Shown piece after piece: positions 14,127 through 21,435 of a DNA stretch of 26,402 nt. This DNA is from a virus: positions 1-26,402 of IMG/VR virus record IMGVR_UViG_3300025425_000136; one strand, written 5' to 3'. Both the position numbers and the translations under genes were made by a program. The notes beneath the pieces were generated by a model that saw only the letters and a list, made by a program, of their open reading frames with translations, did no database searches and was not told where the DNA came from. Numbering within the stretch: position 1 is the stretch's first letter; the number at the start of each line of letters is the position of its first letter.

Positions 14127-15347
14127 ATGACTGAGAAAACAATTGAATCATATCTTGAATTATTAACTGGGTTTGACGGTAATGAAACCTTCACAATCCA
14201 GCCTAGTGATTTTACCATACTCAATAGTATTGCACGACAAGTGCATAAAGGAGTCGGGTTAACTGATAGACAGTATGAAGTAGTAAAAGAAAAACTACTA
14301 TCCTATGCTGATCAATTTACAGCATTAGAATATCCAATACACGAAGCAATCAAAAATACTCGTATACCTATTAGGCATATCGATAGGGCTCGATGGATTC
14401 GCACAGCCTTAATTAAAGATCAATTATATATCGGTGTTCGATTTACATTCAATAAAAAATTAATATCAGCGATAGAAGTTCTTTCTAACATAGAAGAAAG
14501 AGGACTATATAACACCGTTGAAAAAATACATTATTTTATTTTTACCGAAATTAATCTACATAAAGTAATAAATGAATTAAAAGATAAAAGTTTTGAAATA
14601 GAGTTAGAACTACAAGAAAGATACAATTTATTGGAAATGATGCATAACAACAAAAACAATTATATTCCCGGTATATACGGACTTAAATTACAAAACTTAC
14701 ACACTAAAGCAATAGATTATATGATATCGTCTGTCGGAAATCCTGATGTTGATAATCTAGCACTGTATAAAGATAGAAGCCAACTATTTGGTATTAAACA
14801 TTTTGACGAAGGTGATTTAAATAGCAGCATTAATAAACTAACAACACTTAGTCAAAAAATTGTAAAAAGAACACGCCCGCTTATATTAGTTAACAATACT
14901 GAACATACATTTGATAGAGTAGCAGAGTCTCTACTAGAACTTAATAGATATCCTTTATTGGTTTGTTTGAATGACGGCAATGATTTTAGTAGTTTACAAA
15001 CAGTGCATTATAGTTTTAGAAATATTTTTGGCAACAATGACTTCTGTACACTCTACAGAAAAGAAAATGATGTTGCAGAAAATATTGAATTTAATCAATA
15101 TATTAAAGACAATAATCTGAACAATCCTCTTGCAATTAATTCTAAAATAGTGTATACTAATATTAATAAGATGTCAAAGACATTACTAAAATCTAGTTGG
15201 CGTCCTCAGGCAGCTATACTAATGGGGAGTATTCGTTCTACTAAGATGGATACATATTTACAAGAATTAGATTTAGTTATTCATTATGACACTGATATTA
15301 GTCCGTTTAAAAAATACAGTACACCACAAGTAATAGAGAAAATTTAA
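14127..15347 (+). CDS. Unknown protein upstream of uvsW
   Basis: 406-residue protein that I cannot assign. It has no Walker A, zinc or membrane motif. The N-terminal third contains FTIQPSDFTILNSIARQVHK and GLTDRQYEVVKEKLLSYADQ, resembling segments of proteins that accompany replication genes in marine T4-like phages. The middle is helical and charged. The C-terminal half (RPLILVNNTEHTFDRVAESL, RYPLLVCLNDGNDF, WRPQAAILMGSIRSTKMDTY and LDLVIHYDTDISPF) has the rhythm of a helicase-like RecA domain lacking the nucleotide-binding loop. Its stop overlaps the uvsW start (TAATGG), so it is coupled to UvsW and probably works with it. It is driven by the strong leaderless promoter at 14092. Confidence 0.75.
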   Translation: MTEKTIESYLELLTGFDGNETFTIQPSDFTILNSIARQVHKGVGLTDRQYEVVKEKLLSYADQFTALEYPIHEAIKNTRIPIRHIDRARWIRTALIKDQLYIGVRFTFNKKLISAIEVLSNIEERGLYNTVEKIHYFIFTEINLHKVINELKDKSFEIELELQERYNLLEMMHNNKNNYIPGIYGLKLQNLHTKAIDYMISSVGNPDVDNLALYKDRSQLFGIKHFDEGDLNSSINKLTTLSQKIVKRTRPLILVNNTEHTFDRVAESLLELNRYPLLVCLNDGNDFSSLQTVHYSFRNIFGNNDFCTLYRKENDVAENIEFNQYIKDNNLNNPLAINSKIVYTNINKMSKTLLKSSWRPQAAILMGSIRSTKMDTYLQELDLVIHYDTDISPFKKYSTPQVIEKI

Positions 15348-15880
15348 TGGCAAGTTGCAGATTAATTATTGAAGACGAAGTCAATATTAAGCTAGAAGGC
15401 TTAGAGGTAGACGTTCGACGTAAAATTGCAAACGCATTAAAGTTTGAAGTGCCATATGCAAAGCACATGCCTCAGTATAAACTAGGACGATGGGACGGTA
15501 AAGTTGCTTTCTTTGGTATTGGCGGCTCAGGCTATGTTAATCACCTTGATGTTGTTTGTGATATTTTACAAAAAAATAATGTCGAAATTGTAGACATCCA
15601 AGACAATAGGCATCCTATTACTTTAAACTTTACTCCAGTAACAGAAAGCTACTGGGCTGATCAAGATGTGCGTTGGCCTAAAGGACACCCAGCAGAAGGT
15701 GAGCTTATTATGTTGCGTGATTATCAAGTAGAAGCAATTAATAATTTCCTTGCTAATCCACAGAGTCTGCAACAGATTGCAACTGGAGCAGGTAAATGTC
15801 GAACTTATGATTCTACAATGGATATAGATGTAGGTAATTCTGAGTTTGCTGAATATTTGCTAAATAATAGTAAGAAATAG
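15347..15880 (+). CDS. uvsW: UvsW N-terminal part fused to split-intein N fragment
   Basis: 177 residues. Residues 1-150 are the N-terminal part of UvsW, the SF2 helicase of T4 that remodels branched DNA and R-loops: a small N-terminal domain, then the Q-motif-like LRDYQVEAINNFL, then Walker A QIATGAGK at 143-150. At that Lys the extein stops and residue 151 is Cys, starting the intein: CRTYDSTMDIDVGNSEFAEY, then seven more residues and a stop, 27 in all. The block fits intein block A of class 1 inteins (nucleophilic Cys1). The rest of the intein and of UvsW is encoded at 16999-18417. The start overlaps the upstream stop. This half alone cannot bind ATP properly, because the Walker A Thr comes from the other half. 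Confidence 0.93.
   Translation: MASCRLIIEDEVNIKLEGLEVDVRRKIANALKFEVPYAKHMPQYKLGRWDGKVAFFGIGGSGYVNHLDVVCDILQKNNVEIVDIQDNRHPITLNFTPVTESYWADQDVRWPKGHPAEGELIMLRDYQVEAINNFLANPQSLQQIATGAGKCRTYDSTMDIDVGNSEFAEYLLNNSKK
15779..15790 (+). repeat. 12-bp direct repeat, copy 1 (Walker A codons of uvsW)
   Basis: GCAACTGGAGCA encodes Ala-Thr-Gly-Ala of the UvsW Walker A motif. The same 12 bases recur at 15880-15891, just before the endonuclease gene. Confidence 0.95.
15797..15877 (+). other. IntN: 27-residue N fragment of an atypically split intein
   Basis: Begins with the TGT codon for Cys1 directly after the Walker A AAA codon and ends at the stop codon 15878-15880. Most natural split inteins have an N fragment near 100 residues and a C fragment near 35. 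Here the break is shortly after block A, as in the rare atypically split inteins such as AceL-TerL. The fragment is acidic, with Asp at 5, 9 and 11 and Glu at 16 and 19. Confidence 0.9.
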
Positions 15881-15891
15881 CAACTGGAGCA
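15880..15891 (+). repeat. 12-bp direct repeat, copy 2 (endonuclease leader)
   Basis: Second copy of GCAACTGGAGCA. It contains GGAG at 15886-15889, seven nt before the endonuclease ATG at 15897, and therefore acts as its ribosome binding site. Its first base is the last base of the IntN stop codon. Confidence 0.93.
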
Positions 15892-15896
15892 ATTCT

Positions 15897-17009
15897 ATGA
15901 ACGTAGCAACTTTTTGTAAAACATATCAGCGAAAAATGTGGAAGTCGATGATTACTAGGAAAAAATTAGATTTCACTTTATTGGATGTAATAACGTTGAA
16001 TAATGAGCAACTTTATTACATACCGTATAATGGATATCATAAATTTACAGTAAGTACTTCACAATGCTTAAAGTGTAATGCAGCGCTAGTTATCGGATTT
16101 AGAAAAGATGAGTTTATAGTATCAACATGCAAATGTTCAGCAGATAACAAGAATTATGCTACTTTAGAAAAGTTATCAACTGTATTTCCTGTAAGTGAAG
16201 CAAATGACGTATTATCATCATTTGCAGAGCGAAAAACACGGAATTTACAAAATGTACTAACTCATTGGACATCGCGCGGACATACTCACGAGGACGCAGT
16301 ACAATTAGTGTCAGACGTACAAGCGAGTCGATCGTCACTGTCACCTGCTGCACAGAAAGGTGCACGGGGGTATTCGATGAGAACCCCCGAATACTGGATT
16401 AAGCAAGGGTATTCTAAATCAGACGCTGTGCAGAAAGTAAGTAATCTTCAAGTTACAAACGGCTTAGAGTTTTATGTTAACAGATATGGCACTGATGAAG
16501 GCAAAGTACAGTACGATAAGCGAATGACAGAATGGTTAACATCATACACTCGTGCTATGGAACTAGATCCTACAATTAATGAAAGAAAAATGGTCGGGTT
16601 TTGCAAAGCATCAAAAGAGTCGTTAACCGTGTTAATGCCAGTCTATGAAAAGTATAACGATAAAATTCGTATATACTTAGGCATTGACGGAAATACTGAA
16701 TATTTTTTGCGCGACGACGATAGTATACGATTTTATGATTTTACGATACCCGAGCTTAAAATAATTGTTGAGTTTAATGGATCTAAGTTCCATGCTAATG
16801 CAGAGTTATTATCTGAGCAACAACTGCTAGAATGGAAGAGCTTATTTTCAAATGAATCAGCAGACTTGGTTATTGCAAAGGATACTGTAAAGCGAAAAAT
16901 AGCAGAATGTCACGGATACACATTGTTAACAATTTGGGATACTGACGACGTTGACCAAGCAATTACTAAAATTACAAATTTAATAGAAGAAAAACTTAAT
17001 GAAATTTAA
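15897..17009 (+). CDS. Free-standing Vsr-like homing endonuclease within the split intein locus
   Basis: 370-residue protein in a frame different from both UvsW parts. It has an N-terminal zinc-ribbon-like region (CLKC at 57-60, CKC at 78-80), then two related modules, THWTSRGHTHEDAVQLVSDV (122-141) and EYWIKQGYSKSDAVQKVSNL (165-184), likely DNA-contact repeats, then FYVNRYGTDEGKVQYDKRM. The C-terminal domain (about 255-365) resembles the Vsr-like, EDxHD-type nuclease fold: RFYDFTIPELKIIVEFNGS ending FHAN (Asp281, His299) and the last strand GYTLLTIWDTD. This family was described in fractured genes, where such an enzyme sits between split-intein halves. The start is set by GGAG in the 12-bp repeat. 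Its 3' end overlaps the IntC start by 11 nt. The target is presumably the uninterrupted Walker A region of uvsW. Confidence 0.85.
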   Translation: MNVATFCKTYQRKMWKSMITRKKLDFTLLDVITLNNEQLYYIPYNGYHKFTVSTSQCLKCNAALVIGFRKDEFIVSTCKCSADNKNYATLEKLSTVFPVSEANDVLSSFAERKTRNLQNVLTHWTSRGHTHEDAVQLVSDVQASRSSLSPAAQKGARGYSMRTPEYWIKQGYSKSDAVQKVSNLQVTNGLEFYVNRYGTDEGKVQYDKRMTEWLTSYTRAMELDPTINERKMVGFCKASKESLTVLMPVYEKYNDKIRIYLGIDGNTEYFLRDDDSIRFYDFTIPELKIIVEFNGSKFHANAELLSEQQLLEWKSLFSNESADLVIAKDTVKRKIAECHGYTLLTIWDTDDVDQAITKITNLIEEKLNEI

Positions 17010-17403
17010 CATACCAATAGGGGAACTAGCAGAGTCGATTGCGGAGTACAAAGGAGTACTATTAAACGATAACTGCGAAATTAATATTAAAGATCTTGAT
17101 TGTAAAGTTAATACACCATCAGGAACTGCTACTATTAATATTATAATTAAAAAAGAAAAGTTAGAAGGCATAAAACTATTACTTGCAAATGGTATAGAAA
17201 TAAAGTGTGCTAATAAGCATATATTAAGATATAATAATGCAGACGTATTTGCAGATTCATTAGCAATTGGCGACTCGGTAGAAACTATTAACGGGAATGT
17301 TAAGGTTAGTAGTATTAACAATATTGACGATACTACATTTTACGATATCGGAATAGATGCACCGTACTTATATTATGATGCAGACGGAGTATTACATCAT
17401 AAT
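16999..17403 (+). other. IntC: 135-residue C fragment of the split intein
   Basis: Runs from the initiator Met to the terminal Asn codon AAT (17401-17403); the next codon, ACA, is Thr +1 of the extein. The first residues, MKFNIPIGELAESIAEYKGV, resume intein sequence after block A. There is no endonuclease domain inside it; that role is filled by the separate gene at 15897. Confidence 0.9.
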
Positions 17404-18417
17404 ACAATTACTACAGCAACATTATCGCACATGGTTGAGCCGTACGGTCGTAGTTTAGTTATTGTTCCTAACAAATCACTAGTTGAACAAACTGAAGAAG
17501 ACTATATCAATTGCGGGCTTGACGTTGGAGTGTACTTTGGCGACAGAAAGAACCTAGGTAAGACTCACACTATTTGCACTTGGCAGAGTTTGAATATTCT
17601 TGACAAGAAGAACAAGGACGGCAGCGCAGTGTTAAGTCTTGCAGAGTTCCTTGAAGGTGTAACCGCTGTTATTGTTGATGAATGCCACCAAGCCAAAGCA
17701 GAAGTGCTAAAGAACTTGCTTACACGCAACTTGCGTAACGCTCCTATTCGCTGGGGACTAACTGGTACAGTACCTAAAGAAAAGTTTGAGTTTGAAAGTA
17801 TTCATGCTAGTCTTGGTCCAGTGATTGGAAGTATCACTGCTAAGTCATTACAAGATCAGGGTGTACTATCTAAGTGTCATGTTAATGTATGTCAACTAAT
17901 TGATGTCGTTGCACACAGTGATTATCAGAGCGAATTAAAATATTTAACATCAGACACAGCTAGACTACAATACATTGCTAAGATGATGAACAAGGTATCA
18001 CAAACAGGTAACACACTAATTCTAGTAGACAGGATTAGTGCAGGCGAAACTCTTCGAGACTTAATGCCTGGCAGTACTTTTGTAAGTGGTGCTGTAAAAG
18101 TTAAAGACAGGAAAGAAACTTATGATACAATTCGTGAAGGAACAAATGAAGTCATTATCGCAACCTACGGAGTTGCATCGGTGGGACTTAATATTCCTCG
18201 TATTTTTAATCTTGTTCTTCTTGAACCTGGCAAAAGTTTTGTAAGGGTAATCCAAAGTATTGGTAGAGGCGTTCGTAAGGCAAAAGACAAAGACTTCGTA
18301 CAAATATGGGACTTGACATCAACATGCAAGTTTGCGAAGCGGCACTTGACTCAGCGTAAGAAGTTTTATGCCGAAGCACAGTATCCTTATACAATTGAAA
18401 AAATTGACTGGAATTAA
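16999..18417 (+). CDS. uvsW: Split-intein C fragment fused to UvsW C-terminal part
   Basis: 472 residues. Residues 1-135 are the intein C fragment: a block-B-like LLANGIEIKCANKHILRY, where His74 fits the conserved block B His and the usual Thr is replaced; then block F/G, TTFYDIGIDAPYLYYDADGV ending LHHN, with penultimate His and terminal Asn135. Residue 136 is Thr (+1), which both acts as the splicing nucleophile and completes Walker A as GAGKT. The extein continues with SLVIVPNKSLVEQTEEDY, DECH (DEXH box), WGLTGT (motif III) and QSIGRGVRK (motif VI). The joined exteins are 150 + 337 = 487 residues, near T4 UvsW (503). The start ATG overlaps the endonuclease end. No frameshift disrupts either part, so a working spliced helicase is expected. 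Confidence 0.93.
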   Translation: MKFNIPIGELAESIAEYKGVLLNDNCEINIKDLDCKVNTPSGTATINIIIKKEKLEGIKLLLANGIEIKCANKHILRYNNADVFADSLAIGDSVETINGNVKVSSINNIDDTTFYDIGIDAPYLYYDADGVLHHNTITTATLSHMVEPYGRSLVIVPNKSLVEQTEEDYINCGLDVGVYFGDRKNLGKTHTICTWQSLNILDKKNKDGSAVLSLAEFLEGVTAVIVDECHQAKAEVLKNLLTRNLRNAPIRWGLTGTVPKEKFEFESIHASLGPVIGSITAKSLQDQGVLSKCHVNVCQLIDVVAHSDYQSELKYLTSDTARLQYIAKMMNKVSQTGNTLILVDRISAGETLRDLMPGSTFVSGAVKVKDRKETYDTIREGTNEVIIATYGVASVGLNIPRIFNLVLLEPGKSFVRVIQSIGRGVRKAKDKDFVQIWDLTSTCKFAKRHLTQRKKFYAEAQYPYTIEKIDWN

Positions 18418-18924
18418 ATGAAAATATTAACATTAGATAACGAATGCTTTATGCTTAACAATCTTCCTGATGAGCTCGACGAAGATGTACGCTTTAGTGT
18501 ATTAGACAATAGTGATCCTAAAGATCCAGATTTCTTTTTTGTACCACTTATCTTTCTAGAATCATTTAGCGCTCCTGCTATTGTATTAGAAATTAACGGA
18601 CACGAAGTAATGATGCCAGTCGATTGGCATATTGCAGTAGGCGATGCTCAAAGTGGTAACGACTTAGAAGTACTACCACTAACTAGTATTAATGATAGAG
18701 GGTTTGAAGTATTTCTTTTTAATCCTTTAAAAAGTTTCAAATTTGACTTTGGTACATTAAAAGTTGTAAATTTTTACAATGATGTAAAGTGGTACTTTCC
18801 TAAAATGAAAAACGGACAACTACTAAGTGTTCCTATTACGGATGGCAAGAATCCATTGTGTGCATTTTTTGTAAAAGATATTAGTAGACAAAGTGAAACA
18901 ATAGATTTTACTATGCTAATGTAA
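18418..18924 (+). CDS. Unknown conserved protein downstream of uvsW
   Basis: 168-residue protein starting directly after the uvsW stop, so it belongs to the same transcript. It is acidic in the first 40 residues (LPDELDEDVRFSVLDNSDPK). A hydrophobic segment FFFVPLIFLESFSAPAIVLE is probably buried strands, not a membrane span. A notable central motif is MPVDWHIAVGDAQSGNDLEV, followed by FEVFLFNPLKSFKFDFGTL and a strand-rich C-terminal half with several aromatic residues. No catalytic motif is recognisable. Its position suggests a role in DNA metabolism, but function is unknown. Confidence 0.75.
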   Translation: MKILTLDNECFMLNNLPDELDEDVRFSVLDNSDPKDPDFFFVPLIFLESFSAPAIVLEINGHEVMMPVDWHIAVGDAQSGNDLEVLPLTSINDRGFEVFLFNPLKSFKFDFGTLKVVNFYNDVKWYFPKMKNGQLLSVPITDGKNPLCAFFVKDISRQSETIDFTMLM

Positions 18925-18933
18925 GGAAACAAT

Positions 18934-19287
18934 ATGAGTATTAAATCAGGAAAAATTTGGGGATCAACAGAGTTGATTCACGCTAACGGTGTACTAGAGT
19001 TTCATCGTATCAAGTTCAAAGCAGGATATAAATGTTCAGAGCATGAACACGAATTTAAATGGAACGGGTTCTTTGTAGAGTCGGGCAAGATGATTGTGCG
19101 TGTTTGGCACAACGATCAAGGATTAATTGATGAAACTATTCTTGAAGCAGGCGACTTTACACAAGTTAAACCAGGTAAGATTCATCAGTTCGAAGGTGTT
19201 GAAGACGGAGTAGCATTTGAGTTGTATTGGGCAGAGTTTAATCACAATGACATCAAGCGACGCTCATCAGGAACAGCAGTTGGCTAG
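18934..19287 (+). CDS. Small single-domain cupin protein
   Basis: 117-residue cupin. The first cupin motif is seen as CSEHEHEFKWNGFFVESGKM, where His and Glu residues can bind metal; the second as GDFTQVKPGKIHQFEGVEDG. Strand pattern and length fit a one-domain jelly-roll fold. Such proteins bind sugars or small acids, or act as isomerases or sensors; the substrate is not evident. The ATG follows AAGGAAAC. Its last 41 nt overlap the next gene. It may belong to the same carbohydrate theme as the cupin domain at 7040, but the sequences are not close by eye. Confidence 0.85.
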   Translation: MSIKSGKIWGSTELIHANGVLEFHRIKFKAGYKCSEHEHEFKWNGFFVESGKMIVRVWHNDQGLIDETILEAGDFTQVKPGKIHQFEGVEDGVAFELYWAEFNHNDIKRRSSGTAVG

Positions 19288-19543
19288 GATGATCCCCGGT
19301 GAAGCATTGATATATGAGCGGAACGACAACGTTGTGTATGCTCGTTATCGAGATGCTCCTCACAATAAAATTCCCCGTTGGATCATCGGCGGTGACCCTG
19401 CTGGTATTGCAAGAGCACAGGGCGATCTGTTGTGTTATCAAGAATGGCAAGAGCTGTGCGAACTAAGTTTAACATATCCAACTATAAAAAAACTATTAGA
19501 TAAGTTGGTAGTAACTTATTATACAGTGAAGGAAAACAAATGA
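19247..19543 (+). CDS. Small conserved phage protein of unknown function
   Basis: 98 residues from the ATG at 19247, which starts inside the cupin gene; an ATG at 19289 just after the cupin stop is the alternative. The recognisable core is ALIYERNDNVVYARYRDAPH and PRWIIGGDPAGIARAQGDLL, a pattern I associate with a small protein common in marine T4-like phages. The C-terminal half is helical and charged. No enzyme motif, signal peptide or membrane segment is seen. It is coupled to the cupin by overlap and followed by a deleted hydrolase-like remnant that begins at its stop codon. Confidence 0.7.
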   Translation: MTSSDAHQEQQLARMIPGEALIYERNDNVVYARYRDAPHNKIPRWIIGGDPAGIARAQGDLLCYQEWQELCELSLTYPTIKKLLDKLVVTYYTVKENK

Positions 19544-19658
19544 GATTAGTTGCATTTGGTTGTAGTAATACTTACGGGCAAGCATTGCCTAATACTACAA
19601 AGATTTTGAAAAAGTAATTGATGATATCGTTTGGTATTCATTTGACAAATTTAATTAA
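19541..19658 (+). pseudogene. Remnant of a small SGNH-hydrolase-like gene
   Basis: The reading frame from ATG 19541 starts MRLVAFGCSNTYGQALP, the typical N-terminus (GCSxTYG with the block I Ser) of SGNH/GDSL-like proteins of marine phages, and stops after 25 codons. In another frame the codons from 19602 to 19658 read DFEKVIDDIVWYSFDKFN and a stop, which looks like the C-terminus of the same kind of protein. An internal deletion has probably removed the middle of the gene and shifted the frame. The end of the remnant contains the -35 box of the next gene's promoter. Confidence 0.6.
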
Positions 19659-19670
19659 TTAGTGTAAAAT
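19642..19670 (+). promoter_or_regulatory. Sigma-70-type early promoter, leaderless geometry
   Basis: TTGACA (19642-19647), 17-bp spacer, TAAAAT (19665-19670). The A of the ATG at 19677 is 7 nt after the -10 box, the expected +1 position, as at 14127 and 25270. Confidence 0.8.
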
Positions 19671-19676
19671 ATAAAC

Positions 19677-20144
19677 ATGAGTGATAAGAAACTTCCAACT
19701 AAAGACATACTTGCAGCAGTTGACATGAACGCAAAAAGCGTTTGGAAAGAATTGTCTGATGAAGAAAAGAAGCAAGTTAGCTTTTGGTTGCTAAACAGAT
19801 ATGTAAGTGCTGTACAAGGTAATAGAGAAGCACAAGAGCTTGCTGTGTTTAAAACTAATGAATATTATAACAAACACTTTAACGACATTGGCGTTGGCAA
19901 AGAGAACGGACATCAACATCTAATGTGGCAGCTATTGTGTGCAAGTGGAGCAACAGGTAAGATCGAATACCATCCTTATATTGGCTTTAAGAAAAAAGAA
20001 GCCGGTAACAACGCAGCAATTAAATTGTTATCTCAAGTATATCCTAATATGAAAATGAAAGAGGTAGAACAACTTGCTGGAATATCTACAAAAAAAGAAC
20101 TTAAACAACTCGCAGAAGATTACGACATTGATATCAAGCTCTGA
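19677..20144 (+). CDS. Probable small clamp-loader subunit, gp62-like
   Basis: 155-residue protein. Its layout resembles T4 gp62, the small subunit that joins gp44 to load the sliding clamp: an N-terminal segment, KKQVSFWLLNRYVSAVQG, a central HQHLMWQLLCASG followed by a basic GFKKKEAGNN, then AIKLLSQVYPNMKMKEVEQL and a terminal helix STKKELKQLAEDYDID. The similarity is in pattern and size (T4 gp62 is 187 residues), not strong identity, so the call is tentative. It has its own promoter that starts transcription at the ATG. It precedes a zinc-finger protein conserved in the same phages. Confidence 0.5.
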   Translation: MSDKKLPTKDILAAVDMNAKSVWKELSDEEKKQVSFWLLNRYVSAVQGNREAQELAVFKTNEYYNKHFNDIGVGKENGHQHLMWQLLCASGATGKIEYHPYIGFKKKEAGNNAAIKLLSQVYPNMKMKEVEQLAGISTKKELKQLAEDYDIDIKL

Positions 20145-20820
20145 GAAACCATACGTTTGCGAATATTGCAGAACAGGATATAGCCGTGAGAAAACTCTCA
20201 TAGTACATATGTGTGAGCAAAAACGTAGAGCTTTACAAAAGGGCGAGAAGCGAGTACAGTTAGGTTACATTGCATTTAATCAATTCTATAAATTAAGTGC
20301 TGGGTCAAAGAAAGATAAAACATACGAAGAGTTTTGCAAGAGCAGTTACTATAATGCATTTGTAAAGTTTGGTAGTTTTGTATCAAATGTAAAACCGTTA
20401 TATCCTGAGAAGTATATCAATTATGTAGTAACGTCAGGGGTTAAACTTGACCAATGGTGCAGAGAAGAAATGTATGAAGCATATGCAGTTGAGCTAATTA
20501 AAAAAGAAGGTGTTGAAACTGCCCTAGAGCGCAGCGTTAATACTATGGTTGAATGGGCTACTGAAAACAACAGCGTGTGGAATCATTATTTTAACTATGT
20601 AAGTTTGAACAAGGCAGTGTGGAATATTAGAGACGGAAAGATTAGTCCGTGGTTGGTTCTTAATTGTAAGAGCGGAAAAGAATTATTAGGTAAGTTTAAT
20701 GACGAACAATTAAGTATGATATATAATATTGTTGATCCGCAGCATTGGGCTATGCGATTTAAGAAACAACCCACTGATGTACAACTTGTTAAAGATGTAG
20801 CTAAGGAAAGTAATTTGTGA
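20128..20820 (+). CDS. Zinc-finger protein of unknown function
   Basis: About 230 residues if started at the TTG at 20128, inside the end of the previous gene; an ATG at 20074 would extend it by 18 residues overlapping that gene. Near the N-terminus is a zinc-binding motif VCEYCRTGYSREKTLIVHMC (C-x2-C-x12-H-x-C) followed by basic EQKRRALQKGEKR. The rest is helical, with VQLGYIAFNQFYKLS, PEKYINYVVTSGVKLDQWC and ISPWLVLNCKSGKELL. This combination is widespread among marine T4-like phages, but no function is known to me. The gene is coupled to its neighbours by overlaps on both sides. Confidence 0.8.
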   Translation: MISSSEKPYVCEYCRTGYSREKTLIVHMCEQKRRALQKGEKRVQLGYIAFNQFYKLSAGSKKDKTYEEFCKSSYYNAFVKFGSFVSNVKPLYPEKYINYVVTSGVKLDQWCREEMYEAYAVELIKKEGVETALERSVNTMVEWATENNSVWNHYFNYVSLNKAVWNIRDGKISPWLVLNCKSGKELLGKFNDEQLSMIYNIVDPQHWAMRFKKQPTDVQLVKDVAKESNL

Positions 20821-21245
20821 AAATTTTAATATTTGGATTGCCCGGAAGCGGTAAGAGTACACTAGCAGAACCGTTTGCTAAACTAGTAGGCGGCATATGG
20901 CTTAATGCAGATGCAGTACGCAAAGAATACGACGACTGGGACTTTACTCCTGAAGGTCGAATGCGGCAAGCAATGCGTATGAAATTCTTAGCAGACGGTG
21001 TTGTTAAGGCAGGCAAGATTGCTATTGCAGACTTTGTTTGTCCTACAGAAGCAGCTCGAGCGGAGTTTAATCCAGACTTTACAGTTTGGATGGACACAAT
21101 TAAAGCAGGTAGATTTGAAGACACTAACAAGATGTTTGAGAAACCTGACAACTTTAATTATCATGTTGCTAAATGGTTTAATGACACACACCTACAACTT
21201 ATGCAAGTTATAACTTCTTACATGAAACACAATGGACTCAAATAA
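20817..21245 (+). CDS. P-loop kinase resembling adenylylsulfate (APS) kinase
   Basis: 142 residues, starting with GTG at 20817 that overlaps the upstream TGA. It has Walker A GLPGSGKS at residues 7-14, then GGIWLNADAVRKEYDDWDF, which aligns with the DGDNVR region of APS kinase, and KIAIADFVCPTEAARAEF, matching its SPYRxxR region. The length is shorter than CysC (about 200), with a shortened C-terminal part. It may phosphorylate APS to PAPS or a related adenylyl or small nucleotide substrate. The next gene is DUF2061, a family often found near sulfate assimilation genes, which supports the sulfur reading. A generic nucleotide kinase is the alternative. Confidence 0.75.
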   Translation: MKILIFGLPGSGKSTLAEPFAKLVGGIWLNADAVRKEYDDWDFTPEGRMRQAMRMKFLADGVVKAGKIAIADFVCPTEAARAEFNPDFTVWMDTIKAGRFEDTNKMFEKPDNFNYHVAKWFNDTHLQLMQVITSYMKHNGLK

Positions 21246-21435
21246 ACGAAGCCTTACTAAAACAATTACTTGGAGGTTCACAGGAAGCGGCGCAACGTTT
21301 GTAATTTCATATTTGATATTAGGAAATATTACCGCAGCGGGATCTATTGCATTAATTCAGCTTGTTGCAAATACCTTGTTATATTATGCTCATGAAAGAA
21401 TTTGGAATAAAATAACTTGGGGACAAAATGTTTGA
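21232..21435 (+). CDS. DUF2061 small membrane protein
   Basis: 67-residue protein with the DUF2061 pattern: KRSLTKTITWRFTGSGATF at the N-terminus, a first hydrophobic segment ATFVISYLILG, a second TAAGSIALIQLVANTLLYY, and a conserved end YYAHERIWNKITWGQ. Two membrane segments with charged ends are predicted. DUF2061 proteins are of unknown function and occur near sulfate assimilation genes in some bacteria. Here it overlaps the upstream kinase by 14 nt and the nucleotidyltransferase fragment downstream by 8 nt. Confidence 0.88.
   Translation: MDSNKRSLTKTITWRFTGSGATFVISYLILGNITAAGSIALIQLVANTLLYYAHERIWNKITWGQNV

Noticed and set aside
15347-18417. UvsW as a pseudogene broken by frameshifts
   Set aside because: The breaks coincide exactly with intein termini (Cys1, HN/Thr+1) at Walker A, each part has its own start, and joining the exteins restores an intact helicase of normal length.
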